This document shows positions 9,070 to 16,827 of a stretch of 47,070 bases of DNA, in pieces. Made by a program: the position numbers and the translations under genes. How positions within the stretch are numbered: the stretch's first letter is position 1; every line of letters starts with the position of its first letter. The notes beneath the pieces are model-generated. The model did no database searches. It was not told the DNA's origin and worked only from the letters and a program-made list of their open reading frames with translations. The DNA comes from Bacteroidales bacterium (GTDB lineage Bacteria; Bacteroidota; Bacteroidia; Bacteroidales; UBA932): positions 1 to 47,070 of the forward strand of contig JAFYRK010000038.1 in assembly GCA_017559545.1 (NCBI GenBank), written 5' to 3'.

Positions 9070-9792
9070 ATGGAACTTTTTTATTCACAAGACATAGAAA
9101 GCGGTACATGCCGTCTTGATCACGACGAATCAGGACATTGCATCAAAGTGCTAAGGCATCGTTGCGGAGATGAGATCTCGGTAATTGACGGAAGAGGCAC
9201 ACTTTACAGATGCCGCATCATCTCTGACAGCCATAAGGAAGTCGTGGCTCAGGTCATAGACAGCATCCAGGACTGGGGAGCACACCCGTACAGGCTGCAC
9301 ATGGCTGTGTGCCCGACCAAAAACAACGACAGGTTCGAGTGGTTTGCAGAAAAGGCATGCGAAATGGGATTCGACGAGCTGTCACCCGTCATAGGAGAGC
9401 ACTCTGAGAGGCGCATACTCAAGACGGCCAGAGTTGAGAAGATTCTGATCAGTGCATCGAAACAGTCTCTCAAAGCTGCAGTGCCAGTGGTCAATGAGCC
9501 TATCTCCGTCAAGGAGTTCATTGCAGCAAACACTGACAAGGACGGACTGAAACTGATCGCATATTGCTTTGACGACGAAAAGGTTCCACGCAGAAGCATC
9601 AAAGAGGTGCTTAACGGATATGAGGGCACTGAAATCATTGTAATGATAGGCCCGGAAGGAGACTTCTCACACGAGGAAGCAGAACTTGCGCTGCAAGCCG
9701 GATTCATTCCGGTACACTTGGGAGCCTCCAGACTGCGCACAGAAACTGCTGCAGTCACTGCTGCAGCAGCTGCTTATTTTAAATATATGTAA
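9070..9792 (+). CDS. rsmE: 16S rRNA m3U1498 methyltransferase RsmE
   Basis: RsmE methylates N3 of U1498 of 16S rRNA using S-adenosylmethionine. The 240-residue product has the SPOUT knot signatures: IGPEGDFSHEE for cofactor binding and LGASRLRTETA at the C-terminus, preceded by an N-terminal PUA-like RNA-binding part. The start at 9070 (MELFYSQ) is chosen because it matches the family N-terminus and lies about 18 bases after the inferred transcription start. The gene ends exactly where a dispersed repeat begins. Confidence 0.95.
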   Translation: MELFYSQDIESGTCRLDHDESGHCIKVLRHRCGDEISVIDGRGTLYRCRIISDSHKEVVAQVIDSIQDWGAHPYRLHMAVCPTKNNDRFEWFAEKACEMGFDELSPVIGEHSERRILKTARVEKILISASKQSLKAAVPVVNEPISVKEFIAANTDKDGLKLIAYCFDDEKVPRRSIKEVLNGYEGTEIIVMIGPEGDFSHEEAELALQAGFIPVHLGASRLRTETAAVTAAAAAYFKYM

Positions 9793-9924
9793 AGATTCCC
9801 ACGTCGCTAACGCTCCTCGGAATGACGTATAGGACACGTCATTGCGAGGTCCTCACTCGTCATTGCGAGGTCCTGCAAGGGGCTCACACGTCATTGCGAG
9901 GTCCTGCAAGGACCGTGGCAATCT
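9793..9924. repeat. REP-like repeat cluster between convergent genes
   Basis: A left arm (9793-9827) reads as the reverse complement of CGTCATTCCGAGG...GTGGGAATCT. It is followed by three direct copies of CGTCATTGCGAGGTCC at 9837-9852, 9858-9873 and 9889-9904, and a closing CGTGGCAATCT. The cluster fills the whole gap between the rsmE stop and the next stop codon on the other strand. It resembles the GTCATTGCGAGG palindromic repeats found scattered in many bacterial genomes. It can fold as a large hairpin and may end both transcripts. Confidence 0.75.
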
Positions 9925-10550
9925 TAACCACGGATAATTTCAATCGAATAATCAAGTCCGACCTTTATTATGGATGAAGACTGGCCCGTAGACCCTCTTT
10001 CCAACGCCGGGTCCACGATATGATCCACTGCTGACTTGATCTGCTCTGATATCTCAGCGAATTTCTTTGGAGTAGGCTCTCCGGAGATGTTGGCAGAAGT
10101 TGACACGAGAGGACGACCTAGCCTGGCAACAAGTTGCTGACAGAAGTCCATCATCGGAATGCGTATGCCTACTGTTCCGTCTTCAGCAACCGTATTGAAT
10201 GCCAGACAACGGCGATCTGCCTTCGGAAGAGTCTTCTCTGTCGCGCCTGAGGTGACAGGTAAAGGGCCGACAACAGCGCCTGGATAGATGATGGTCATAG
10301 GCTTATCGTTTACCTCCACAAGCTGTACGGCCATCTCAGGAATCTCCTTCACATACCTGCATATCATATCCATGTCACTTGCAAGCAGCACAAGGGACTT
10401 GCTGTCCTCACGGTTCTTGATTGCATAAATCTTTGCAACAGCCGCTGGGTCGGTCGCATCACAACCTATCCCCCACACTGTATCTGTAGGATAGAGTATA
10501 ACACCTCCATTACGAAGCACCTCCAGTGCCTTCTGTATCGCGTCGTTCAT
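9924..10550 (-). CDS. L-threonylcarbamoyladenylate synthase (Sua5/YrdC/TsaC family)
   Basis: This enzyme makes threonylcarbamoyl-AMP from threonine, bicarbonate and ATP, the first step of t6A37 modification of ANN-decoding tRNAs. The 208-residue product has the YrdC-domain signatures YPTDTVWGIGCDA near residue 21 and the IKNREDSKS basic motif near residue 45, plus the STSANISGE segment. It is a single YrdC domain without the long Sua5 extension. The upstream EEP-family gene ends one base after its start region, so the genes from mutL down to here form a tight minus-strand operon. Confidence 0.93.
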   Translation of the reverse strand: MNDAIQKALEVLRNGGVILYPTDTVWGIGCDATDPAAVAKIYAIKNREDSKSLVLLASDMDMICRYVKEIPEMAVQLVEVNDKPMTIIYPGAVVGPLPVTSGATEKTLPKADRRCLAFNTVAEDGTVGIRIPMMDFCQQLVARLGRPLVSTSANISGEPTPKKFAEISEQIKSAVDHIVDPALERGSTGQSSSIIKVGLDYSIEIIRG

Positions 10551-10551
10551 A

Positions 10552-11631
10552 TTATAATGCTATTTCTGTTATTACCGGATAATGGTCCGAAAGTTTGACT
10601 TTAGGGGTTTCATGAGTCACTACCGTGCATGATTTCGGACATAGGACATAATCAATCCTGAGCATCGGCCAAAGCCTTGAATATGTTGCTCCGAAGCCGT
10701 CACCCGCTTCCACGAACGTGTCCTGCCTGTCACGCATCATGCGGCAGTATGTATATGACATCGGATTATCATTAAAGTCTCCGCATACAAAGCTCTCCAC
10801 CGGACAACTCTCAATGTCATTGAATACCTTATCCACCTGTTTTGGTCTGCGAGATATCGAGCGTTTCATCTTGACTCCCGTCTCTGCAAACACATCCTTA
10901 TCTTGCTTCATCATCGCTCTTGCGATACCTGAGAAGGATATATTATAGCTTTCAAAATGACAATTATACACGCGGAACACCTTGCCGGCGTATTCATAGT
11001 CACTGAAAATCGCCAGATTGGTTCCTCCCTCGAACTTGATAACACCTCTATTTCTGACAGGGAAACGGCTCAATGTCAGGTTGCCCGCCGATCCATTCTT
11101 ACCTGTGAACACATAGTATTCGGAATGGTATCCCGGCATCTTCCTCTTAAGATACTGCTTTATCTTACGCGAATCCTTGATCTTGAATTCCTGCAGACAT
11201 ACTATGTCCGGCTTCTGCTCCAATATGTAGGCAAAAACAGAATCCGCACACTGATCAAAGCCACCGACACCGGAAGACGGGCGTGAGAGAGAGAATCTGC
11301 CCACGTTCCATGTAACCACCTTCAGAAGCTTATCCGGCAGCACTGCCGGCGGCTCCTCATCACCGCGGAAATGGGCATAACGACCCATGAAGAACAGCGC
11401 AGGAATTATTGCCAGAAGTGGAATCACGAAAGCCTTGGAACGGCGCATGAACGCCCATACCAGAAGGAAAAGGTTCAAAAGAAGGAAAGGGACGAACATA
11501 AGGCCAGCCAACGACATGAACCATAGTTTGGCCGGGTTTACTACCATTGACAGGTACGAAACTACAAGCAGGAATGCCGCTATCAGAAGCAGCACCCTGT
11601 TAGTAAGTCCGAAAAACCTATTCCTTGCCAT
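10552..11631 (-). CDS. Membrane-anchored endonuclease/exonuclease/phosphatase family protein
   Basis: The 359-residue product has about three transmembrane helices in the first 95 residues, then an EEP-fold catalytic domain. Visible motifs are WNVGRF, CLQEFKIKD, VCGDFNDNP and the terminal SDHYPV with the catalytic Asp-His. Family members cleave phosphodiesters of nucleic acids, lipids or other molecules, and the substrate here is unknown. With the helices at the N-terminus, the catalytic domain is likely tethered to the inner membrane. It lies between the rhomboid gene (3-base gap) and the YrdC gene. Confidence 0.88.
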   Translation of the reverse strand: MARNRFFGLTNRVLLLIAAFLLVVSYLSMVVNPAKLWFMSLAGLMFVPFLLLNLFLLVWAFMRRSKAFVIPLLAIIPALFFMGRYAHFRGDEEPPAVLPDKLLKVVTWNVGRFSLSRPSSGVGGFDQCADSVFAYILEQKPDIVCLQEFKIKDSRKIKQYLKRKMPGYHSEYYVFTGKNGSAGNLTLSRFPVRNRGVIKFEGGTNLAIFSDYEYAGKVFRVYNCHFESYNISFSGIARAMMKQDKDVFAETGVKMKRSISRRPKQVDKVFNDIESCPVESFVCGDFNDNPMSYTYCRMMRDRQDTFVEAGDGFGATYSRLWPMLRIDYVLCPKSCTVVTHETPKVKLSDHYPVITEIAL

Positions 11632-11634
11632 AAG

Positions 11635-12270
11635 CTAATTTCTACCGTAAAGCCTGTGTTTTTTCTTCCAGAACATGATAATGATGAAGGCAAAGATCAG
11701 ACCTCCAAGGTGCGCGAAATGCGCCACATTATCAGCAGGGTTATTGGAGATTCCCAACAGGAGTTCAATACCGGCAAATATGAGCACGAACCACTTTGCC
11801 TTCAATGACACAGGCGGGAATATGAGCGTAAGCATGGAATCCGGATAGAGCATGGCGTAGCCCATGAGAATTCCATAGATTGCTCCGGATGCTCCTACGG
11901 TCAAGGCAAACGAACCGGTCAGATACTGTACTCCAATATTTACCAACGCCGCACCTACTCCGGTCACGAAATAGAATGTAAGGAACTTCTTGGTTCCCCA
12001 TACATTCTCCAGGACGCTTCCGAAGATGAACAGCGTGTACATGTTGAAGAAAAGATGGCCGATGCCACCATGCATGAACATGTATGTCACCAGCTGCCAT
12101 GGTTTCCACAGGAATGTGATCGGATTCAACGCAAACCACTTGCTCATCAACGGATTGTTCAGGTAAGTAAGCACCAGCATCAACACATTGATGAGGATTA
12201 TATGTTTTACAGCCTTCGGCACGTTGCTCATGAAGCCGCCGTGGCTACCATTTCCATAATAAAAGCTCAT
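11635..12270 (-). CDS. Rhomboid-family intramembrane serine protease
   Basis: This 211-residue protein has about six hydrophobic helices. It shows the rhomboid catalytic serine in GASGAIYG (S128) and the partner histidine in HFAHLGG (H187), with the upstream HGGIGHLFFN loop typical of the family. Such proteases cut transmembrane substrates within the bilayer. The gene follows mutL by 2 bases and precedes the EEP gene by 3 bases, which indicates one transcript. No substrate can be named. Confidence 0.92.
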   Translation of the reverse strand: MSFYYGNGSHGGFMSNVPKAVKHIILINVLMLVLTYLNNPLMSKWFALNPITFLWKPWQLVTYMFMHGGIGHLFFNMYTLFIFGSVLENVWGTKKFLTFYFVTGVGAALVNIGVQYLTGSFALTVGASGAIYGILMGYAMLYPDSMLTLIFPPVSLKAKWFVLIFAGIELLLGISNNPADNVAHFAHLGGLIFAFIIIMFWKKKHRLYGRN

Positions 12271-12272
12271 AT

Positions 12273-14162
12273 CTAGAATTTCTTTTCAATTTCATCAATA
12301 GAAACTAACGCTATGACGCGTCGGCCCGAACTTGTGTATTCAGGATTCTCACATGCGAGGAGACTGTCAATCAATCTCTGTGCCTCCGCAGGGTTGGTTA
12401 TCGGATCTGAAGAATGCGCACCCAACTTGGCCAATCTTGCAGCCATATTGGACACCATCATCTCCGGAAGGGCACTATGATCCTCAGCAAGAACCAACAG
12501 AAGGTCGCTGATCATGGCATACACCTTTCCAGACTCCGCACTATATCCCTCAGGAACTCCGTTCACCACGATCGTGTCCGGCCCGAATGGAGCGATATCA
12601 AATCCAAGCGAAGCGAGCATAGGAGCATGCTCCTCGAACAGGCACATATTCTCCACTCCCACCTGCACGGTCACAGGGAAAAGCGCCGTCTGGGTCAGAT
12701 GGGCGTTCTTTGACAATGCCTCCGTGAATCTGTCATACAGGATACGCTCCATCGCACGAGAGGCGTTTATAATCATAAGGCCGCTGCGTGAAGTTGAGAC
12801 TATGTATTTGCCCTGAACCATGAGCACTGCCTTACCTGGAGACACCTTGTCCTCGAAGAGCTTGCCATAGTCGTCACGCCTCTGGACGTATGTTTCTGCA
12901 CCATACGCTCCATGCGACGGCTGACCATACGATGGCGTGCCACCACCAAATGTGCGTGCAACGGCAGCATGTGTTTCCTCTGCCTCCTTGTCCAGCCCTC
13001 CGATGGTATTGGCGAATGGCGAAGAAACTGAAGGGAATCCGTCATTGTCGAACGGATTGTATGTATCATCTATCTCCAGCTGCGGCTCTGTGATCGGTCT
13101 GAACTCGTCAAAGTTGCTTCCGAGAGCGGGAATTTCCGGCATGCCTTCACGATCGAAGTCTATGCTCTCACCGAACGAATTCCTTCCAAGCACCTCCCTG
13201 ATGCATGCGAAGAGTGTCTGGAAGATAACGCTGTCATCCTCGAACTTGATCTCCGTCTTGGTCGGATGGATGTTCACGTCCACCGCCTGCGGATCTATGG
13301 TCATGTATATGAAGTATGAAGGCGTATAGCCGTCCGGGATCATGTTCTCGTAGGCCTTCATCACCGCCTTGTGCAGGTATGGACTCTTGAAGAAGCGACC
13401 ATTCACGAAGAAATACTGGTTGCCGAGCAGCTTTCTCGCCGCGTCCGGGCGCCCTACAAAGCCGCTGATAAGAGCCACGGATGTGTCCGCTCCTATATCC
13501 ACCAGATCATCAGCCACATTGGCACCGACGAGATCCCTGACCCTGTATTTCAGGGACATGGCAGGCTTGAGTACATATGAATCCTTGCCGTTATGAGTGA
13601 GGGTGAAACCTATGTCGGGACGCGTGAGCGCCACCCTTATGAATTCGGTAACTATGTGCTTATACTCGACGTTATCAGATTTAAGGAACTTTCTTCTTGC
13701 CGGCACATTATAGAAAAGGTTTCTGACACTGAAGTTTGAGCCTTTCGGTGTCGAGATTTCGGTTGTCGCAAGATGCCTTGAGTCCGCAAAATCGACCTGA
13801 CATCCCAGTTCACTCTCCTCCTGACGGGTCTTGAGCGTCACTTCCGCCACAGCCGCTATCGAGGCAAGAGCCTCTCCGCGGAATCCGAACGTCAGGATGT
13901 TGTTAAGATCTTCTGCTGTCTTAAGCTTTGATGTAGCATGGCGCTCGAAGCAGAGCACTGCCTGGTCCGGAGTCATGCCACAGCCATTGTCAATAACCTG
14001 AATCAGGGTTCTTCCTGCATCCTGGATTACAACGGTCACCTGGTCCGCACCAGCATCCACGGCATTCTCCATAAGCTCCTTCACCACGGACGCAGGCCTC
14101 TGCACGACCTCTCCCGCAGCGATCATGTTCGCTATATTGCTTGGTAATATTCTGATATCCAT
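12273..14162 (-). CDS. mutL: DNA mismatch repair protein MutL
   Basis: MutL links mismatch recognition by MutS to downstream repair steps. The 629-residue product has an N-terminal GHKL ATPase with ELMENAVDAGA, DNGCGM and GFRGEAL motifs, then a variable linker around residues 340-430, and a C-terminal dimerisation domain. The start MDIRILPSNIANMIAAGEV is the conserved MutL N-terminus. The small membrane protein gene upstream is 35 bases away in the same direction. Confidence 0.97.
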   Translation of the reverse strand: MDIRILPSNIANMIAAGEVVQRPASVVKELMENAVDAGADQVTVVIQDAGRTLIQVIDNGCGMTPDQAVLCFERHATSKLKTAEDLNNILTFGFRGEALASIAAVAEVTLKTRQEESELGCQVDFADSRHLATTEISTPKGSNFSVRNLFYNVPARRKFLKSDNVEYKHIVTEFIRVALTRPDIGFTLTHNGKDSYVLKPAMSLKYRVRDLVGANVADDLVDIGADTSVALISGFVGRPDAARKLLGNQYFFVNGRFFKSPYLHKAVMKAYENMIPDGYTPSYFIYMTIDPQAVDVNIHPTKTEIKFEDDSVIFQTLFACIREVLGRNSFGESIDFDREGMPEIPALGSNFDEFRPITEPQLEIDDTYNPFDNDGFPSVSSPFANTIGGLDKEAEETHAAVARTFGGGTPSYGQPSHGAYGAETYVQRRDDYGKLFEDKVSPGKAVLMVQGKYIVSTSRSGLMIINASRAMERILYDRFTEALSKNAHLTQTALFPVTVQVGVENMCLFEEHAPMLASLGFDIAPFGPDTIVVNGVPEGYSAESGKVYAMISDLLLVLAEDHSALPEMMVSNMAARLAKLGAHSSDPITNPAEAQRLIDSLLACENPEYTSSGRRVIALVSIDEIEKKF

Positions 14163-14197
14163 ATTGTTGGTATAACGACCCTTCTGCAGGAATCGTT

Positions 14198-14512
14198 TTA
14201 TTTAGTCAGGGAATCGATCAGTATCGGGAAGTATTTGTATATCAGGAATATGACGGCAAACAAAAGAATAGTCGTAACGACTCCTATGATCTTTTGATTC
14301 TTACCGATCTCCTCTGTACGCGAGTAATTGCCGTCACGCAGACTTCCCTTTATGTATTTGCCTGGGGTATATGCCTCATCCTGGGCATCTTCCTGCTTTC
14401 CATATCGGGCATATCTCTTTCTGCGCTCCTCCTTTTCTGGATCATAGAAACGAGGCTTGTAGCTGAACTTGCGCACTTCTTGTGTGCCGAAAAATTTGAA
14501 ACTGAATCCCAT
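14198..14512 (-). CDS. Small single-pass membrane protein upstream of mutL
   Basis: The product is 104 residues. It has a basic, aromatic N-terminal half (GFSFKFFGTQEVRKFSYKPR and an EEERRKRY-type run) and one transmembrane helix near residues 72-95 close to the C-terminus, so most of the protein should face the cytoplasm. The start at 14512 is chosen because MGFSFKFF is the first compact start after a candidate -7 box, and the in-frame extension upstream lacks a signal. I recall similar short proteins beside mutL in other Bacteroidales, but function is not known. Confidence 0.75.
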   Translation of the reverse strand: MGFSFKFFGTQEVRKFSYKPRFYDPEKEERRKRYARYGKQEDAQDEAYTPGKYIKGSLRDGNYSRTEEIGKNQKIIGVVTTILLFAVIFLIYKYFPILIDSLTK

Positions 14513-14596
14513 ATTATGTTTTTCTTTTACGCTATGATGCGTGGTCCGGCATTGGGGCATGGGTTATTTGCACCAGCTGCCATACGCATTAACAAG

Positions 14597-14624
14597 CAAA
14601 ATTAAGGATTTTTATTTATTTTTG
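14597..14624. promoter_or_regulatory. Divergent promoter region, mutL operon and ispF
   Basis: A minus-strand TAATTTTG (14604-14597) points to the small membrane protein-mutL operon. A plus-strand TATTTTTG (14617-14624) lies 14 bases before the ispF ATG. Both fit TAnnTTTG, and neither has an exact -33 box. Confidence 0.5.
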
Positions 14625-14637
14625 TGGAAATAATTTC

Positions 14638-15141
14638 ATGATTATGGATATAAGAATCGGTAACGGATATGATGTACACGCTCTGGCTGAGGGACTTCCG
14701 CTCTGGCTTGGAGGTATTCAGATCGAGAGCCCTATCGGCTGCATAGCACACTCTGACGGCGATGTCGCGATCCACGCTCTTTGTGATGCGCTTCTCGGTG
14801 CTCTGGCTTTGGGCGATATTGGCAAGCATTTCCCTGACACTTCAGACGAGTTTGCCGGAATCGACAGTAAGATTCTGCTGGCTCGCGTCATGGAACTTAT
14901 CAACGCAGAGGGATGGCACGTCATCAACGCAGACATCACCATCGCCATGCAGCGTCCTAAACTTGCTCCTTATATCATTCCTATGAGGGAGTGTCTCTCC
15001 GAGATCATGGAGATATCTCCGGCTCGCGTGTCTGTCAAGGCTACTACAACAGAGAAGCTTGGCTTCGTGGGTCGTAGCGAGGGTTGCGAAGTTTACGCAG
15101 TCGTGCTGCTGGGACGTGAGGATGATCTGATTTTCGGATAA
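14638..15141 (+). CDS. ispF: 2-C-methyl-D-erythritol 2,4-cyclodiphosphate synthase
   Basis: IspF converts CDP-methylerythritol 2-phosphate to the cyclodiphosphate in the non-mevalonate isoprenoid pathway. The 167-residue product has the zinc-binding DVH motif (D12, H14), HSDGDVAIHAL, and the C-terminal KATTTEKLGFVGR segment, all typical. A second ATG at 14644 gives the more usual family start (MDIRIG), so the real start is one of the two. A GC-rich hairpin follows the gene before the deformylase gene. Confidence 0.96.
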   Translation: MIMDIRIGNGYDVHALAEGLPLWLGGIQIESPIGCIAHSDGDVAIHALCDALLGALALGDIGKHFPDTSDEFAGIDSKILLARVMELINAEGWHVINADITIAMQRPKLAPYIIPMRECLSEIMEISPARVSVKATTTEKLGFVGRSEGCEVYAVVLLGREDDLIFG

Positions 15142-15190
15142 GACATACCGATCACCCAATCTACTGTCTATCAACAAGTTAAAACTATCA

Positions 15191-15212
15191 GGGTCGGAAG
15201 ATTTACCGACCC
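15191..15212 (+). terminator. Hairpin between ispF and the deformylase gene
   Basis: The stem GGGTCGG (15191-15197) pairs perfectly with CCGACCC (15206-15212) around an 8-base loop. There is no run of T after it, so it may be a weak terminator or a leader structure for the next gene rather than a full terminator. Confidence 0.35.
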
Positions 15213-15228
15213 TCACATCGTTAACAAC

Positions 15229-15858
15229 ATGAGTATCAAAACATTAAGTGCTCAGCTCATTTTGATGGCATCCATGGTCGTGGTTTCATGCAGCACGCGT
15301 GACATGCAGCCCAATGGGTTTACTGAGGCAGAATTGGCGCTGATTCAGGGAACTGACAGCATTATGAGGGTGCTGACTATAGATAGCCCTGAGGATCTGG
15401 CTGTTTTGAGAGCTGAATCGTGCGACCTTTCGGACTCTGCTCTAATATCTGACGACTATGAAAGGCTGGCAGAACTGATGGTTGCGACTGTGACGCATCC
15501 TTCCCAGGACGGAGTCGGCATAGCCGGTCCACAGGTGGGCCTCAACAGACGCGTTGTTGCAGTTCAGCGCTTCGACAAGGAAGGAGAACCATTTGAGGTA
15601 TATCCGAATGTGCGCATTATATGGGCTTCAGACTCATTGGAGATCGGTCCAGAGGGATGTCTCTCGGTTCCAGACAGGCGCGGCGATGTGCTCCGTTCAC
15701 AGGAGATCGTGATTGAATATACAGACTTGGCGACTAGTCCTCTTGAGAGTCGCTCCAAACTTCCGACAGCGCGCGACACTATCAGCGGCTTCACCGCCGT
15801 CATCTTCCAGCACGAGATCGACCACCTCGACGGTGTGCTCTATATTGACAGGCTTTAG
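15229..15858 (+). CDS. def: Peptide deformylase with lipoprotein signal
   Basis: All three deformylase motifs are present: GVGIAGPQ (95-102), EGCLS (142-146, C144 as metal ligand) and HEIDH (195-199). By family knowledge this Fe/Zn enzyme removes the formyl group from nascent proteins in the cytoplasm. Here the first 21 residues look like a lipoprotein signal, a short basic start then a hydrophobic run ending VVVSC, and a linker of about 25 residues precedes the normal deformylase N-terminus. The product would therefore be expected in the periplasm or outer membrane, where no nascent chain is available. No internal ATG gives a clean normal start, because the nearest Met (residue 46) already lies inside the domain. 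The active site looks intact. Confidence 0.88.
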   Translation: MSIKTLSAQLILMASMVVVSCSTRDMQPNGFTEAELALIQGTDSIMRVLTIDSPEDLAVLRAESCDLSDSALISDDYERLAELMVATVTHPSQDGVGIAGPQVGLNRRVVAVQRFDKEGEPFEVYPNVRIIWASDSLEIGPEGCLSVPDRRGDVLRSQEIVIEYTDLATSPLESRSKLPTARDTISGFTAVIFQHEIDHLDGVLYIDRL

Positions 15859-15931
15859 CCCGCAGAGCCCCCTGGTGGTCCGAATAGCGTTTCACTCAAC
15901 CTTCTGACCATCAGCAGTTTACGCAACCACA

Positions 15932-16441
15932 CTAGAATCGATATCGAAGGGAAAGGCATGGGATGGAGCCTAAAATTGCCTCTGCTCCATATATATTAAA
16001 GGTGCCTCCTTCTATAGAAACCCCCACTGCTGGCCTGATATCCAAGGAGATCTGGAGTGGGGAATCAAAAGAATACTCAAAACCGACCTGTGCTCCGACT
16101 GCGAGATAACCGCCAACCCAGAGGTAGCCAATCTTGACTGCAGGTCCAGCATAGAAACCCCATTGCCCTTTCTGCGTCCACCCAGGCTGGGCTATCATGA
16201 AGTTGTATCCAGCTGCAGCATTTAACCCTACTGTATAGCCATAGAGGAACTCCACACCGAAATCCACTTCCAGGAAGTTCCCCGTAGGCATGCCTGCTGC
16301 CCCATGACTACTGCCATTGATGCAATGCTCATAGCTAAGCTGGCAGTCCATACCTGCCCTCAAGCCCAAGGCCTTAGGTTGGGCAGAGGAAATGAACACC
16401 GCAGCAGAAGTGACTATCAAAATCAAAAGGAATCGTCTCAT
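15932..16441 (-). CDS. Secreted outer-membrane beta-barrel-like protein
   Basis: The product is about 169 residues. It has a signal peptide (MRRFLLILIVTSAAVFISSAQ) followed by alternating Gly-rich and aromatic strands (GLRAGMD, GAAAGYNF-like, GFYAGPAVKIGYL) and a final LSLRYRF whose terminal Phe is typical of barrel proteins folded by BAM. It resembles the small OmpW/PorT-like barrels of Bacteroidota. The start at 16441 is chosen from the signal peptide. Transport or structural role is unknown. Confidence 0.72.
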   Translation of the reverse strand: MRRFLLILIVTSAAVFISSAQPKALGLRAGMDCQLSYEHCINGSSHGAAGMPTGNFLEVDFGVEFLYGYTVGLNAAAGYNFMIAQPGWTQKGQWGFYAGPAVKIGYLWVGGYLAVGAQVGFEYSFDSPLQISLDIRPAVGVSIEGGTFNIYGAEAILGSIPCLSLRYRF

Positions 16442-16494
16442 AGGCAGTTTAATAGCGCTAATATATAAGTTTTCTGCATTTTTTTGAAAAAAGT

Positions 16495-16525
16495 TTTGCA
16501 TTTTAGTAAAACATTCATACCTTTG
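16495..16525 (+). promoter_or_regulatory. Promoter of the tRNA pair
   Basis: TTTG (16495-16498), 19 bases, then TACCTTTG (16518-16525) is a perfect Bacteroidota promoter. It lies about 30 bases before tRNA-Gln. Confidence 0.8.
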
Positions 16526-16555
16526 CAGTCCCAATTCAAAAAAGGGGTATCAAAT

Positions 16556-16626
16556 TGAGATATGGTGTAATGGTAGCACTACAGATTCTGGCTCTGTCAG
16601 TGAGGGTTCGAGTCCTTCTATCTCAA
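16556..16626 (+). tRNA. tRNA-Gln (CUG)
   Basis: The acceptor arms TGAGATA and TATCTCA pair fully. The anticodon arm ACAGA-TTCTGGC-TCTGT places CTG at 34-36, and the T arm carries GGTTCGAGTCC. The U at position 1 is usual for tRNA-Gln. CCA is not encoded. It reads CAG codons. Confidence 0.93.
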
Positions 16627-16645
16627 CAAAGTTCTTAAACATAAT

Positions 16646-16719
16646 GGCGGGATAGCTCAGCTGGTTAGAGCGCATGATTCATAATCATGAGGTCCGCAGT
16701 TCAATCCTGCGTCCCGCTA
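16646..16719 (+). tRNA. tRNA-Met (CAU), elongator type
   Basis: The acceptor arms GGCGGGA and TCCCGCT pair with one G-T at the end. The anticodon arm CATGA-TTCATAA-TCATG gives CAT at 34-36, and the T arm is CGCAG-TTCAATC-CTGCG. The paired first base and the absence of the initiator-type GGG/CCC anticodon stem argue for the elongator form. A lysidine-modified Ile tRNA cannot be fully excluded. CCA is not encoded. Confidence 0.9.
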
Positions 16720-16741
16720 CAAGCCTAAAAGGCTAATTTTC

Positions 16742-16775
16742 AAGCACTTACGAAGAAATTCGCAAGTGCTTTTTT
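16742..16775 (+). terminator. Terminator of the tRNA transcript
   Basis: AAGCACTT plus CGAA pairs with TTCG plus AAGTGCTT, with one A-C mismatch, a GAAA tetraloop and a run of six T. It ends the two-tRNA transcript. Confidence 0.85.
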
Positions 16776-16827
16776 CGTATCATTTTTGGCCTTGGGAACA
16801 CTGAGGGAACACAAACTATTTTATTTT

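Noticed and set aside
16794-16812. GGGAACAC twice, 11 bases apart, near the tRNA-Met gene, as a possible integrase attachment site
   Set aside because: No integrase and no second copy are visible, and the tRNA 3' end is not duplicated. The sequence lies just before the HTCS stop codon and gives no further support.
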